Source: Zingiber officinale
Lineage: Eukaryota; Streptophyta; Magnoliopsida; Zingiberales; Zingiberaceae
Length of the DNA stretch: 64,000 nt
Direction: 5' to 3'
Assembly (NCBI RefSeq): GCF_018446385.1
Contig: NC_056003.1
Coordinates: 20,395,198-20,459,197, forward strand
Shown here: positions 44,038 through 55,948 of the stretch, in pieces
How the letters are laid out: every line of letters begins with the position of its first letter
Numbering within the stretch: position 1 is the stretch's first letter
The notes under the pieces: generated by a model
What the model was told of the DNA's origin: nothing
Databases searched by the model: none
Seen by the model: the letters and a program-made list of their open reading frames with translations, nothing else
Translations under genes and position numbers: made by a program

Positions 44038-46545
44038 GTGTATGTGGACGACATTCTCATCAAGACCGTCCGAGCGGCCGATCTCTTTAAAGACATGGAG
44101 GAAACCTTCCGAACGCTGCGCAAATATGGAGTCAAGCTAAATCCCCAGAAGTGCCTGTTCGGAGCAAAAGGAGGGCGTTTTCTGGGATACATAGTGACCG
44201 AGCGGGGAATCGAAGCAAATCCCAGCAAGGTGAAAGCTCTACAAGACATGCCGCCTCCAAGAAATACAAGGGAGGTGCAACGTTTGACCGGTCGGATAAC
44301 TGCTCTGTCCCGATTCATCTCCAAAACTGTCGACCGGAGCCTCCCTTTCTTCAAAATCTTGCGCAAGGCCACTAAGTTTCACTGGGATGAAGAATGCGAT
44401 CGGGCGTTTGAAGACTTGAAGACGTATTTGAACTCCCTCCCGGTACTAGCCAAGCCCGTTGCGGGTGAGCCGCTCTGCATTTACTTATCTTCTACTGAAC
44501 AAGCCGTAAGCTCAGCGTTAGTAAGGCCGAACGGAGAAGAGCCAGTGTATTTTCTGAGCCATATTTTAAAAGATGCTGAATCTCGCTACACCGGGCTCGA
44601 GAAACTTGCTTTTACTTTGGTCCTAGCCGCTCGACGCCTCCGTCCATATTTCTTGGCTCATATTATCATCGTCCGGACGAATAGCCCATTGGGAAGAGTG
44701 CTGCTGAATCCCGAAGCGTCCGGACGGCTCATCAAATGGACAACGGAGTTGAGTGAGTTCGACATTCAATACCAGCCACGGTCGGCGATAAAGGCGCAGT
44801 CCTTGGCGGATTTCGTCACCGAGGTACAAAGGCCAGAGCCCGAAGCCGTGTGGAAGGTATTTGTAGACGGATCGTCCACTCGGCTCGGGAGCGGTATTGG
44901 TGTCTTATTAATGTCTCCCCAAGAAGAGAAGATGCACTTATCCGTCCGGCTGGATTATAAAGCAACAAATAATGAAGCAGAGTATGAAGCCCTTATAGCT
45001 GGCTTACAGGTCGCCCGGCATGTAGGGGCCGGACCGATAACGCTCCATTCAGACTCCCAATTGGCCGCTCAGCAGCTGACAGGTGCCTTTGAAATCAACA
45101 ACGCTCGGCTCAAGCTTTACGCTCAAGCCTTTGAGAAGCTCAAGGTCGACTTCAGAGAAGTTATTATCCAGAAGATACCTCGAGCGGAGAACCAAGCGGC
45201 TGATGAGTTAGCCAAACTCGCAAGCTCAATAACGTCGATCGTCATCCATCAGCCGATTGAACAAGTATCTTTGGTGGCGCACGTCGATCGAATGGAGGGC
45301 CTCACATCTCCGAGCGACTGGCGGACTCCGATCATGGAGTTTCTCCGCTCGGGTTCTATATCGTCCGATCGGGATGAGGCCCAGCTATTGAGGAGGAGAG
45401 TCGGTCGGTTCACACTCATCGGCGATCAGCTCTACAAGAAGACTTTCTCCCGCCCATTACTGAAATGCGTGAGCCCAGAAGACGCGGCGTATATCCTCCA
45501 AAAAGTGCATCAAGGATCCTACGGTGGGCATCCGGGCGGACGATCGCTGGCTAAGAAGATCCTATTGGCCGGGTACTTCTGGCCGACCTTACAAGCAGAT
45601 GCCGCAAGGACCGTGTCGACGTGCCTTTCGTGCCAGAAATACCACAACTTCTATCACCGACCGGCAGAGGAAATGAAAGCATCGACAGTCTCATGTTCGT
45701 TCGACCAGTGGGGAATGAATATCGTTGGTCCATTTCCTATGGCGACCGGACAGCGGAAATTTCTACTAGTGGCGGTCGATTATTTTTCCAAGTGGGTGGA
45801 AGCCGAGCCGCTAGCCAGGATCACCGAACAAATGGTCAAAAAGTTCATATGGCAACACATCATCTGTCGGTTCGGCATCCCTCGCCGACTGACTTCCGAC
45901 AACGGACGACAGTTCACAGGAAAGTTGCTTGAAGACTGGTTTAAAAGCTACGGCATCGAGCAGCACTTCACATCTGTAGCCTATCCCCAAAGCAACGGTC
46001 AAGCTAGAGTAGCCAATCGGGAAATTCTTCGCATTCTGCACGCTCGGCTCGACCATTTGGGAGGAAGCTGGGTGGATGAGGTGCCGGGTGTCCTATGGGC
46101 CATCCGAACGACTCCCAAGGAAGGAACGGGCGTCACGCCTTTCCATCTGGTGTACGGCGGCGAAGCGGTGATTCCCGTTGAAGTTGGCGTCGAGTCCGCC
46201 CGGATCCAGAATTATGATGCAGGCAATGCCGAGCGGAGGAACATGGAGCTGGAGTTAGTTGATGAAGACCGAGCCAAGGCATCCGTCCGGCTAATGGCGT
46301 ACCGTCAACGGATGAAGCAAAACTACAACAGGCGCGTAATCCCCAGATCATTCCAGGTCGGCGACCTTGTCTGGAAGAAAGTCAAGCCGGTCGGCGATGT
46401 CGGCAAGCTTGAAGCACCGTGGGCGGGCCCCTTCAAGGTTATCGAAAAGCTCCGCTCGGGCGCTTACTATCTGGAAGATGAGGACGGACGACAGCTGGAT
46501 CGGCCATGGAGTGTGAATCATCTCCAGCCTTATCGTGCCGGATGA
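44038..46545 (+). pseudogene. Tat RT (YVDD), RNase H, second RNase H, integrase
   Basis: This is an 835-codon open frame. It opens with the YVDDILIKT active site, then the RT thumb and a degenerate first RNase H (to about 44830). A second RNase H follows (VFVDGSSTRLGSGIG, NNEAEYEALIAGL, LHSDSQLAAQQL, about 44850-45230) with all expected acidic residues. The integrase (about 45480-46545) has an HHCC zinc module ending CLSCQKY, then core Asp residues in DQWGMNIVGPF and TSDNGRQF. The third catalytic position, 35 residues later, is Arg (AGA, 46006-46008) instead of Glu. A C-terminal GPFKVIEKL-type tail follows, with no chromodomain. Confidence 0.93.
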
Positions 46546-46683
46546 AAGGTGCACTGGTGTAACTCATATTTGTGTATATTCTAGTCGCCCATGTCCTTGT
46601 AATGCAGGAAGCAGAAATCAATTAAAAGGATGGCTAGCATTCCTGCCGAGCGGCTGTGTTAAAGATTAGCCATTAAGGCCGTC

Positions 46684-47700
46684 GAGCTCCGACGTTAAAT
46701 ATCAAGAGACGAGCCGGCGTCTATAAATAATCCGAGCGGAAGACTGTCGAGCTCCGACGTTAAATATCGAGAGACGAGCCGGCGTCTATAAATAATCCGA
46801 GCGGAAGACCGTCGAGCTCCGACGTTAAATATCGAGAGACGAGCCGGCGTCTATAAATAATCCGAGCGGAAGACCGTCGAGCTCCGACGTTAAATATCGA
46901 GAGACGAGCCGGCGTCTATAAACCCTCCGAGCGGAAGACCGTCGAGCTCCGACGTTAAATATCGAGAGACGAGCAATGGCCCCATAAACTCGCCTTCAAT
47001 ATCGTTAAATCGTCTCCGCGTTCCGCTCGGCCGAGCACCCAAAGGTAATTCATCGGAATCGCGAGCTCGACGTTAAATATCGAGACGAGCCGGCGTCTAA
47101 AATCCAAGCGGAAGACCGCCGAGCTCCGACGTTAAATATCGAGAGACGAGCCGGCGTCTATAAATAATCCGAGCGAAAGACCGTCGAGCTCCGACGTTAA
47201 ATATCGAGAAACGAGCCGGCGTCTATAAATAATCCGAGCGGAAGACCGTCGAGCTCCGACGTTAAATATTGAGAGACGAGCCGGCGTCTATAAACCCTTC
47301 GAGCGGAAGACCGTCGAGCTCCGACGTTAAATATTGAGAGACGAGCCGGCGTCTATAAACCCTCCGAGCGGAAGACCGTTGAGCTCCGACGTTAAATATC
47401 GAGAGACGAGCCGACGTCTATAAATAATCCGAGCGGAAGACCGTCGAGCTCCGACGTTAAATAGCGAGAGACGAGCCGACGTCTATAAATAATCCGAGCG
47501 GAAGACCGTCGAGCTCCGACGTTAAATATCGAGAGACGAGCCGACGTCTATAAATAATCCGAGCGGAAGACCGTCGAGCTCCGACGTTAAATATCGAGAG
47601 ACGAGCCGGCGTCTATAAACGTCCGAGCGGAAGACCGTCGAGCTCCGACGTTAAATATCGAGAGACGAGCCGGCGTCTATGAACGTCCGAGCGGATTATA
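46684..47700 (+). repeat. 65-bp tandem array in the Tat element (about 15 copies)
   Basis: The unit starts GAGCTCCGACGTTAAATAT, continues with GAGACGAGCCGGCGTCTATA, and ends AATCCGAGCGGAAGACCGTC. Starts at 46684, 46749, 46814, 46879 and so on give a 65-bp period. The array is broken at about 46975-47065 by GC-rich sequence, then resumes. Arrays between pol and the 3' LTR are known in Tat/Ogre elements and can seed satellites. Confidence 0.93.
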
Positions 47701-48007
47701 GCAATAAAAAGTACGGCAAGTGTCCCGAGGTACGCGAGTTCGATACCATTCGACCGTCTCCACGCGCCGATTGGCCCAGTATCCAAAGGTACTTGACATC
47801 TTGAAAACGAGCTCTAACATCTTGAAAGAGGGACATGGTATATTTCGCCGAGCGGGAGCACGAGAAGTAATAATGGGCGAGCGGATAAACACACAATTTA
47901 GTTATGTAAAGAGGCATCAAATACAAGGAAAACATTGCATTAAAGTTAAAACTTTAGGCCGAGCGGCCTAATTACAAAAAGAGATGACATCCAGTCGAGT
48001 GGCCCAA

Positions 48008-50254
48008 TTACAGAAACAACTCAATATAATCATAAAGGGTCTTGGGGATGTTATCCAGAAGAGTCACCTGGTCGCCGGCCGGAATAGAGGCGGACTCGGG
48101 GAGAAGGCCCTTCGACTTCAGATAAGTCATGGTGGCGGTCATTGCCAAATCAAAGGCGGTGTACATCCGCTCGCAGATTTTCTCCGAAAATTCGGTCATG
48201 CGGATGTAGCCCTGTCTTAAAGCTGCAACCCGACTCGGCTCAGCCTCTTGGTACTCTTTGAAGGTCGATTGGGCTGCAGCAAGAGATTCTTGCAAAGTGG
48301 TCAGCTCGTCCTTATGCTTGGTGGCGTCGGCCGAGCGGTTCACTTTCTCTTGGTCGAGCTGCTCCATCAACTCCTTGACCTTCAGCTCCAAGCCTCGAGC
48401 CTCCACATTCTTCTTCTCCAAGTCAGAAATGGTCGTATTCTTCCGAGTGGTGGTCAGGGTAAATTTTTGGTCGAGCGACTTGACTTGTCGCTCGAGCTCG
48501 GCCAAATGATTAGCCTGGTCGGCTGTTCTCTTCTGTTCGGCCGCCAGCATATCTTGGGCCTTCTTCAGCTTCTTCTGCAGATCGGAATATGAAGGGCCCT
48601 GAAGGCCGGACGGACCAACCGCTGCCTTCAGTTGTCGCAGCTCTTCATCCACCAGGGCCAAGCGATTGGAAACCGCAATTTCTTCTACCCATCTCTGACG
48701 GGAAGAATTAGAAGCTGTTAGTGGCCGATCGGGAGGAAGGAAGACAAAACTTGGTAGATTACAAACTTACCCCCGTGGCCTGCTGCATATGGCTGTTAGC
48801 CAGGTTCCCGATAGAGATCAGGGCGACGCGTGCCCGAGCGTCGGTCCACATCTCGGCGAGAGGCCCCTTCAGGGTAATAGTGTGCTCGGGCGCGGTCGGG
48901 CGGTTGGCCTCGGGCAGCAGCTCTTCAGTCGGGAGGTGAAGAGATACTCGTATAGTACGGTCGTGGCCGGGGGTCGTCCGACCGGCAGTCGGAAGGGGAT
49001 CAGAAGCCGGCGCAGAAAACTGCGAACGAATGGTCGAGCGTTGGAATGAATGACGAGCAGGCGGAAGAGTGCTGATCGGAGTAGCCTCAACTGGAGCAGC
49101 TGGCTCGTCCCAGTCAGAAGGCGTCCGGTCGGATGAAATGGTTTCGGCCTCTGGTGCCTTGCCCCGAGCAGTCGCAGTAACCCGCTCAGATGGTTGGACT
49201 GCGGAGGTAGCCGACCGCAGGGGAGTCTCCACTCGGCGCCTCTTTTGCAGAGGCTGCTCCTCCTCCCGAGCGGAACCTTCCTCAGGGGCAGTTGGTTCTC
49301 CGGGAGAGATGGCTCCGCTGGCCACGTGTTGTTGAGAAGCTTGAGCGGCCGACTCAACTTGAGTTCCGCTCTCTCCTTCATGGGATCCGACCGGCTGGAT
49401 ACCTAGCGCTTCCATCTCTTTGGCAGCCGCGGCTTCTAACGCCGCCGCCCTTCTCTTCAAAACGCCGGCCATGACTGAATCCATGACGATGTCCGCTGCA
49501 AAGAAAGGAAAAGAAATCAGTTAGCAATCAAAGCAAATGCCCAACCAAAGTTCTTACCGAAGCCGGCCGGAAGAGGAGTCCATATAGGACTCAAGCCGAA
49601 GATGTACATCACTCCTTCGTGAAGAAGCTTATTGATGTCAAGTCGCAGACCGGCTAGCATATTTGAGGCGTGGAGATAGTCTGGTCGGGTCTTGAATTTC
49701 TTCAGCTCGGGAGTGGGGGGCAAGTTGACTTGCCACTTTGTCGGGAATGTGGCCTGATCGGGCATACAGATGTAGAAAAAATAATCCTTCCAATGTTTAT
49801 TGGAAGTAGGAAGTTTGTTGAAAAAGACCAAGCCGGGCCGAGCTTGGAACATGAAGGTGCCCGGCTCGGCTTGCTTGGGGTAATAGAAATAAAAGAAGAC
49901 CTCCGGTCAGAGGGGGATGTTGTGAATCTTAAACAAAACGACAGCACCGCAGAGGAGAAGGAAGGTATTGGGTACTAAACTGCCGAGCGGCACACCGAAA
50001 AAATTACAGACATCTATGATGAAAGGATGTACAAGAAAACGCAGACCGGCGGTAAACTGGTCTCGGAAGACACAGAAAGCTCCACGCGGCGTCCTGTGAG
50101 GCCGAGCGGAAGGACCAGCTAAGCGAATTTCAAAATCCTCTGGGATTTCAAAATTGTCTATCAAAATATCGAAGTCCCGCTGTTCGAATCGGGACTGCAT
50201 GGTGGTGTACCATGGGCCGAGCGACTGATCTTCGGGATTGGAAGAGCTAGCCAT
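48008..50254 (-). CDS. Antisense three-exon gene in the Tat element (putative gypsy-type transposon protein)
   Basis: Exons on the minus strand: 50254-49558, 49495-48771, 48694-48008, with GT-AG introns of 62 and 76 bp and matching phases. Exon 1 (MASSSNPEDQSLGPWY; later FLVHPFIIDVCNFFG) resembles the N-terminal domain of the plant 'putative gypsy type transposon' family (PF04195). It has one in-frame TGA near 49907. Exon 2 is Ser/Pro/Arg-rich, with QKRRRVETP as a possible nuclear signal. Exon 3 is a long coiled coil (LQKKLKKAQDMLAAEQKRT). Apart from that TGA the frame is open, which is better preserved than gag-pol. Function is unknown. The ATG is in good context (CCCATGGC). Confidence 0.75.
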
Positions 50255-50520
50255 GGGCCGATCGGAAGGAATCAAAAGGCAAAAAGGCAGGAGAAAAACA
50301 ACAGCAAACGAAAGGAGGTTTCAAGGATCGAAACTGAGAAAGAAATGCGGAGGAAACACCGGAAAGGAGGAAGGAAAGATATAAAACCTTACTGCGGGGA
50401 AAGGGATCAAGGAAAAGGCGCCGGAGAGCGTCGGAGAGCAGAAACAGGATCGCCGGAGCTCCAAAGCGCAGGGGGCAATGGTTGAAATCGCGGAGGCAAG
50501 TGAGAGAGAAGGAAACGAAG

Positions 50521-50530
50521 AATTTATAGG
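50521..50530 (-). promoter_or_regulatory. TATA box for the antisense gene (CCTATAAATT)
   Basis: On the minus strand CCTATAAATT lies 267-276 bp upstream of the ATG at 50254, near the polypurine side of the 3' LTR. The spacing suits a plant promoter and 5' UTR. Activity is inferred from sequence only. Confidence 0.5.
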
Positions 50531-50894
50531 GTGAAGGCCAGGCGGCCTCCACCGTCGGATCCAGGTCACGGGAATCAAAGCATGCATCGAGCCGCCCATT
50601 TCGAATTGCTTCGATCACATCAAAACACCATGCCACCGCCGCCGTACGCTGATGGCAGTGCTCCACGTGGCATTCAATCATTTGGATCATTTAATAAAAG
50701 GATGATCAACCTTAATGTCGAAGATTGGCGCAGAACACGAGGAGATCCGGTGAATGCCATCGTTGATTCGCTTAAGGCTATCTCTATGGTTGGCCGAGCG
50801 GAGGGTACTAGCACGGAGGAGCCGTTCGGCTAGATTCGTAGTCCAGTCAGTCGGACTATTCGCCTCCTTCGACTAGACTTGAAGGGGAGGCAAG

Positions 50895-51741
50895 TGATCC
50901 GGTAGTAAGAATAGGGGACCCCGTCCTGTGGAGTCAACGCCACGTGGAAGTCAAAGTGGCAGTTGTCCATCCGGGGAGGGCCGGGTCCGGCCGACCGGTC
51001 GACCGTCCGGTGGAATCGAACGTCCGGAGATGGATGGGTCCGACCGACCGGCCGACCGCCTGGTGTTCGGCTTATGGTTAAAGGCGCCCTGTCGAAATCA
51101 GGGTTCCGGCGCTCAGTGGAGAAGGTCGCAGGGCCGAGCGGACTGCACGCTCGGCCAAAGTCATAAGGTAACGTACTGCTAATAGTCTCCACAAAGCACG
51201 TGATGGAGAATCTCCCCAAGTAAACCATCGCATATGTCCGGCCGGATGTTCAGGGAACTGTCCGGCCGAACGCCAGATATGGAGTAAAGGGGAAAAGGAC
51301 AAGGGACATCTTTTTCTGATAGCAGGTATGTTTCACGTGTAGGTCATACTCCAAATCTTCTGACGGGAGATTCCGCTGTCCCATCGAGGGCATGCTTGGA
51401 CTGTAGCAGTATGGGTTAGGTAAGCTCACTAACAAGCCCTTACTAGGGCATGGGCCATGGACACGTGTACACCTTGATATGTGTACACTCGCTTTTTCGT
51501 TGCCCTATATAAAGGCCCTCATCCTTCACCGGAGGTACGCTTTCTACGAGTTTTGGAGCCACTTTTTCTCTCTTGAGCTTCGCCTAACTTGAGCGTCGGA
51601 GGGTCGCCGCCGGGAACCCCTTCCCGGCCCGACTTCTGTGCAGGTTCGCCGGAGGTTCGTGCAACCATTCGAAGACCCACGTCAGCAGCCGGGGAGCGCC
51701 ACGTGCCCAGCGTCCGTTGATTCAGCATTCGGACAGGATCA
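50895..51741 (+). repeat. 3' LTR of the Tat element
   Basis: 847 bp, the same length as the 5' LTR. It is preceded by a purine tract (GAAGGGGAGGCAAG, 50881-50894) and contains a TATATAAA at about 51505. Confidence 0.9.
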
Positions 51742-52544
51742 CCGTCCAAATTTTTAAAATATTTCATATATTCCACATGGTCTTCCAAATTTCTCAATTT
51801 TCTAAAGTTCTCAAAATTATTTGCTCCCCTTTCAAAGTAACACTGCCCCAGCTCCATTTGGTATGTATTCACGCCAAGATTGGTCAGCTATGAGCAACCA
51901 ATTTGGGATGTCTTCTCTCCCTTTCGTATTTTCACCTCCTCAACCATCGCCCATATTTTCGAATGAAACAAGAAGGATTACTATCGACCCATCTATCAGC
52001 AACAAAGAACCTCTAATGTCATTGTTTGTTCCAACATCTCAGTGGCCACCACAGTCATTACAAGAAGAGCATGAAGTTGAACGAGAGAAATTAAGATGAT
52101 TCGAAACGAAGATTTTGATCTCTTGATGAAGACATGGTTCTTGCGAAATCATGAGCAATTATCAGCACCGACACAGTCATTGGTAATGACCAGAAGAATC
52201 AAGTTTTATGTAAATGTATAGCTGATTACTATAACAAGCATCGACCCGTTAGAACTATGGAGAGAAGCTACCAGGTGCTAAAATCACACTACTATAAGTT
52301 TGCGTCGATTGCAAATGAATTTTCTGCCACCTATAATCATTTGTATATTCATCATCAAAGCGGATGGAGTGATGAGAATATGTTAAAGAACGCACTGGAT
52401 ATGTAGAAAGCCAATAAGAAAAATAAGGGTTTCAAGTATATGCATGTGTGGAGGGCTCTTAAAGAGTATATGAGAAACATATTCCACAATCAGTTGCTCA
52501 TTTGTCTAACAAGAAGGCAAGACCATTCGAATCAGGGGGAACAC
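51742..52544 (+). pseudogene. PIF/Harbinger ORF1 (Myb/SANT-like) remnant, right part
   Basis: It begins with the second copy of the CCGTC target duplication. The open stretch 51821-52099 is Pro/Ser/Phe-rich. Further right, broken frames show a trihelix/SANT-like region (near 52180-52400, with HRPVRTMERSYQVLKSH, then SGWSDENMLKNAL) and FKYMHVWRALKEY near 52435. These are features of Harbinger ORF1/NAM-associated proteins, which help the transposase bind DNA. Stops lie at 52097 and 52405. A copia element is inserted at 52545. Confidence 0.65.
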
Positions 52545-54302
52545 TGTTGATACAGTCTGACCTGGCTGTTGTTTTGATGTTGACACGGATTTAAGTTTGT
52601 ATCAGATGTTAATTAAACTCGGTTTGATTAATGATCAAGGTTGATCAAGTGGAAGGGAAAAGTCCAAGTTGGAAACTTGGCACGCGAAGTCGGAGAGGGC
52701 TCGGTAGCTCGTTCTCCGGACTAGGTCGGAGAGGGCCCTCGCTCGGACCGACGAAGCGAGAGGGCTCGGCACTGCCTCCTGACTAGGCCTGAGAGGGCTC
52801 GAGGCTCGCTCGGACCGGACGAAGTCGGAGAGGGCTCCGTAGCTCGTTCTCCTGACTAGGCCGAGAGGGCCGTGAGCTCGCTCGGACTGACAAGCCGAGA
52901 GGGCTCGGTAGCTCGTCTCCTGGACTCAGGCCGAGAGGGCTAGCTCGCTCGACCGCACTAGGTCGAGAGGGCTCGAGAGCTCGCTCGAACCGGACTAGGT
53001 CGAGAGGGCTCGGAGCTCGCTCGACCGCATTAGGTCGAGAGGGCTCCTAGCTCGCTCGGACCAACCGCCTATCACATAGCGTTGGATCGGTCAATGCACC
53101 GATCCGGATACTGATGACCGATCGGTCCGCATCGATTTAGTAAGACTAAATTCTCGATCGGTCCGGTGACCGATCGGGCGTGCTGAATTTGCTGAATCTC
53201 GATTGTGGTCAGAAATCAGAAACACTCAGTGGCACACTGAGTGCAATCTGATCGGTCTGTAGACCGATCAGGAGAAAATGCCAAGAAGAAAAAGGGTGTT
53301 GGATCGGTCTATGGACCGATCCACATCCAATCTGATCGGTCGCCACGACCGATCAGACCATCCTCAGATCGATCAGGCTGTTGTTTGATCGGTCCAAGGA
53401 TCTGTGATCGGTCTGCTGACCGATCCACAGTTAAATCCATTGTGCATGCGCTTTCTCTGATATTTTCTGATTCGCACTTCTTTTTGCCCATCTCTGTTTA
53501 ACCTTCTACTGCGAGTCTTTTGGAGATACAGGTTGCAGGTACCATACCAGTGCTTAATTTCAAATTAAGCCTCATCAAAGGAATGAGACAAAGGATCTTT
53601 CCACTGCTTTCTCTGCGTCAAATGCATTTGAAGCAGCAACGGCTACAGGTTGCGATTGGCTTAACTCCTGGTGATTGGTTCGAGCTCAGAGGCACCAGTG
53701 AAGACCGTGGTTCTATTGGTGTGAGCTCAGAGAATCAGAAGAGGAAGAGAAGCGATTGGCGACGCCGTAGCTTGCAGCAGGGATTCGGTGCAGGTTGGCA
53801 GCGATCCGGTGCAGGCTGATCGAATGCAGAGACATAAGAAGCAGTGTATGCTAGAATGAAGTAGAGAACGAGAAGCAAGTAAAAAGCTGTGTGTTTCGGT
53901 TGAGAACTTGCTGTGTTCTTGGACTCTGTCTTCATCATCTTCGTGGCTGTGAGCTTACTTCGATTTTCTTTGAGCCACTGTGATCTGTAAGTCTTGTGTG
54001 CTTCATTTTAAATCTATTCAAGACTTTGTGGAGAGGTTTCTCCACCGAAAAGGAGAGCTTCATTAGCCGGAGTCATCCGGGGTGTGATCTACCGAAGATC
54101 AAGGGCTCGTCCACCTTACGGACACGCCGAGGAGTAGGGGCAAGTTATCCCCGAACCTCGTATATCTGTGTGTTAGTGTGCTTGTTTCCTTCTTGTTTTA
54201 GTTTCCTAATTCCGCTGTGCTAACAAGTTTCTTTGTAGAAATTTGTGTTTAAGTTTTTAAGAGGCTATTCACCCCCCCCTCTAGCCATCTAAGATCCCAA
54301 CA
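52545..54302 (+). repeat. 5' LTR of the SIRE-type copia element
   Basis: 1758 bp. It contains a GC-rich degenerate minisatellite (52690-53060, GAGAGGGCTCGG / AGCTCG / GGACTAGGTC units). A palindrome cluster follows at 53080-53430 (for example GGATCGGTCTATGGACCGAT near 53302). The terminal CTATTCACCCCCCC, CTCTAG and CCCAACA make the end. Confidence 0.88.
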
Positions 54303-54358
54303 AGTGGTATCAGAGCCTGGTGCTCTTCATCTGGACTAACATCCTAAGGAGCAAGAAG

Positions 54359-55320
54359 ATGGCCATGAAGGAAGGATTCAGCACCAACAGACCACCCTTC
54401 TTCGATGGAGTAGATTTCCAGTATTGGAAGAGCCGCATGGAGTATTACCTCAAGACTGATATCTCCATGTGGTTCTCGGTCAAGGAAGGATTCACACCAC
54501 CGAAAGACGAAGAAGGTAAGGAACTCGATTCATCAAGGTGGTCTACTGAACAAACTCGTAAAGGGCAAGCCAATGCCAAGGCAGTAGTCACCTTACAATG
54601 TGGGATTGCCAAGGACCAACTCGTCAAGGTAGGTCCATTCTCGAGTGCAAAAGATTTATGGAACAAGCTTATCGAGCTCCAAGAAGGAACTCGAGATTCT
54701 CGGATAGCCAAGAGGGACCTATTCTTGAATCAACTACAAAATCTCACCATGAAGGAAAATGAAACGGTAAGTGAACTACATGGGAGGTTCAAAGAGATCA
54801 TCAATGGTCTCCATTCCGTGGATGAACGCGTGGAGAATCGCGATCTTGTAAGGTACACTCTAAAAGCCTTTCCGAGGAGTGCCTTGTGGTCATCTATGGT
54901 AGATGCCTAAGGATCTTTCAATTGTAAAGTTAGATGAATTCTTTTGTGAAATGGAACTTCATGAACTTGCTAATAAAGGTCAAAAGGAGAAAGGTATAGC
55001 TTTGGTTGCAGGAGAAAAGAGCAAGGATGGGAGAAGAAAGAAAGAAAAGAAGAGGGAGAAAGAGATTCCTTTATCTTCATCCTCCTCCGAGTCCGATGAT
55101 GAAGGTGGATCATCATCAAGCGAGATGGCAAATTTTGTGAGGAGGATCATGAGAAGAAGCAGGAGATACAAAGGTAAAACTGTAGATCAAAATATTGATA
55201 AGTCTAAGTTACTTGCTATGAGTGTAGCAAGAAAGGACACTATCGGAGCGAGTGTCCAAAGCTAAAGAAGAAGGAGGAAAGGGCCAAGAAAAAGAAAGCC
55301 CTCAAAGCCACATGAGATGA
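54359..55320 (+). pseudogene. Copia gag, frameshifted
   Basis: The first open frame (54359-54910, MAMKEGFSTNRPPFFDG, then YWKSRMEYYLKT) is the copia gag polyprotein domain (UBN2-type). A frameshift near 54905 moves to a Lys-rich and Ser/Asp-rich stretch. A zinc knuckle of CX2CX4HX4C form (about 55212-55253) sits in yet another frame, so it is out of phase. A stop (TGA) lies near 55314. Confidence 0.82.
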
Positions 55321-55375
55321 ATCTTCCTCAAGCTCATCGGAGGAGGAAGAGAAGAAGGAGAAGAGTACTCGGCAA

Positions 55376-55945
55376 TTGGCACTCATGGCAAGGGAGGAGT
55401 CCGAGTCCGAGAGTGATGACTCAAGCACTTCAGCCGCGGCTTCATCATCTTCGGATGATGAAGAGGTAACCTCTTCTCACTTAGAAAAATGCTATAAGAC
55501 TATTACACATTTGTCTACCTTGCTTAAAAAATCAAAAACAAAAAATAAATCATTAAAAGAAGAAGTAGAAAACTTGAGAGCTCTTAGGGAAGATGAGGTT
55601 GATGACCTACATCTAGAGCTCCTTGAGGATGAGAACAAGGCCTTGAAGGGTGAGGTTGAGAAACTCAAGAAAATGCTTGAAAAATTCTCAACTAGCTATA
55701 AGACCCTAGACATGATTCTAAATGCCCAAAGGGCGGTCTACAACAAGGCTGGATTAGGATACCAACCTAAGGAGTCTAGCTTTATTTCTTTAGTGTCAAG
55801 AACCCAATTTCATAGATCGCATGTTTCTAGGGTTCATGAGACTAGGAAGAAGGTAACAAAGGCATGGGTGCCTAAGTCTTTCATTGTAGATGCATTAGGT
55901 CCCAAGATTTGGGTACCTAAAACATTTATCTTTCGTGTCTTGTAG
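55376..55945 (+). pseudogene. Copia gag-pol linker, coiled coil
   Basis: An acidic, Ser-rich start leads to a heptad-rich helix (KSLKEEVENLRALREDEVDD and onward). A basic tail with repeated WVPK motifs (AWVPKSFI; WVPKTFI) ends at a TAG at 55943, just before the protease. This kind of linker is common in SIRE elements. Confidence 0.65.
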
Positions 55946-55948
55946 GCA

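Larger units (their letters stand above)
40517..51741 (+). mobile_element. Tat-lineage Ty3/gypsy LTR retrotransposon, complete, 11,225 bp
   Basis: LTRs of 847 bp begin TGATCCGGTAG and end GGACAGGATCA. The 5-bp flanks are identical (CCGTC at 40512-40516 and 51742-51746), proving a single insertion. The order is LTR, PBS, gag, protease, RT, RNase H, second RNase H, integrase, tandem array, antisense gene, polypurine tract, LTR. A second (archaeal-type) RNase H and an extra gene after pol are hallmarks of Tat elements. It is GC-richer than its surroundings. Gag-pol has several stops. The LTRs differ at about a dozen sites in the first ~290 bp by eye, so it is not recent. Confidence 0.95.

Noticed and set aside
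46684-47700. CRISPR-like array
   Set aside because: Units are contiguous without unique spacers, in a plant retrotransposon.
49907-49914. An intron between the first two open segments of the antisense gene
   Set aside because: The frame is the same on both sides with only a TGA between, so it is a nonsense change, not an intron.
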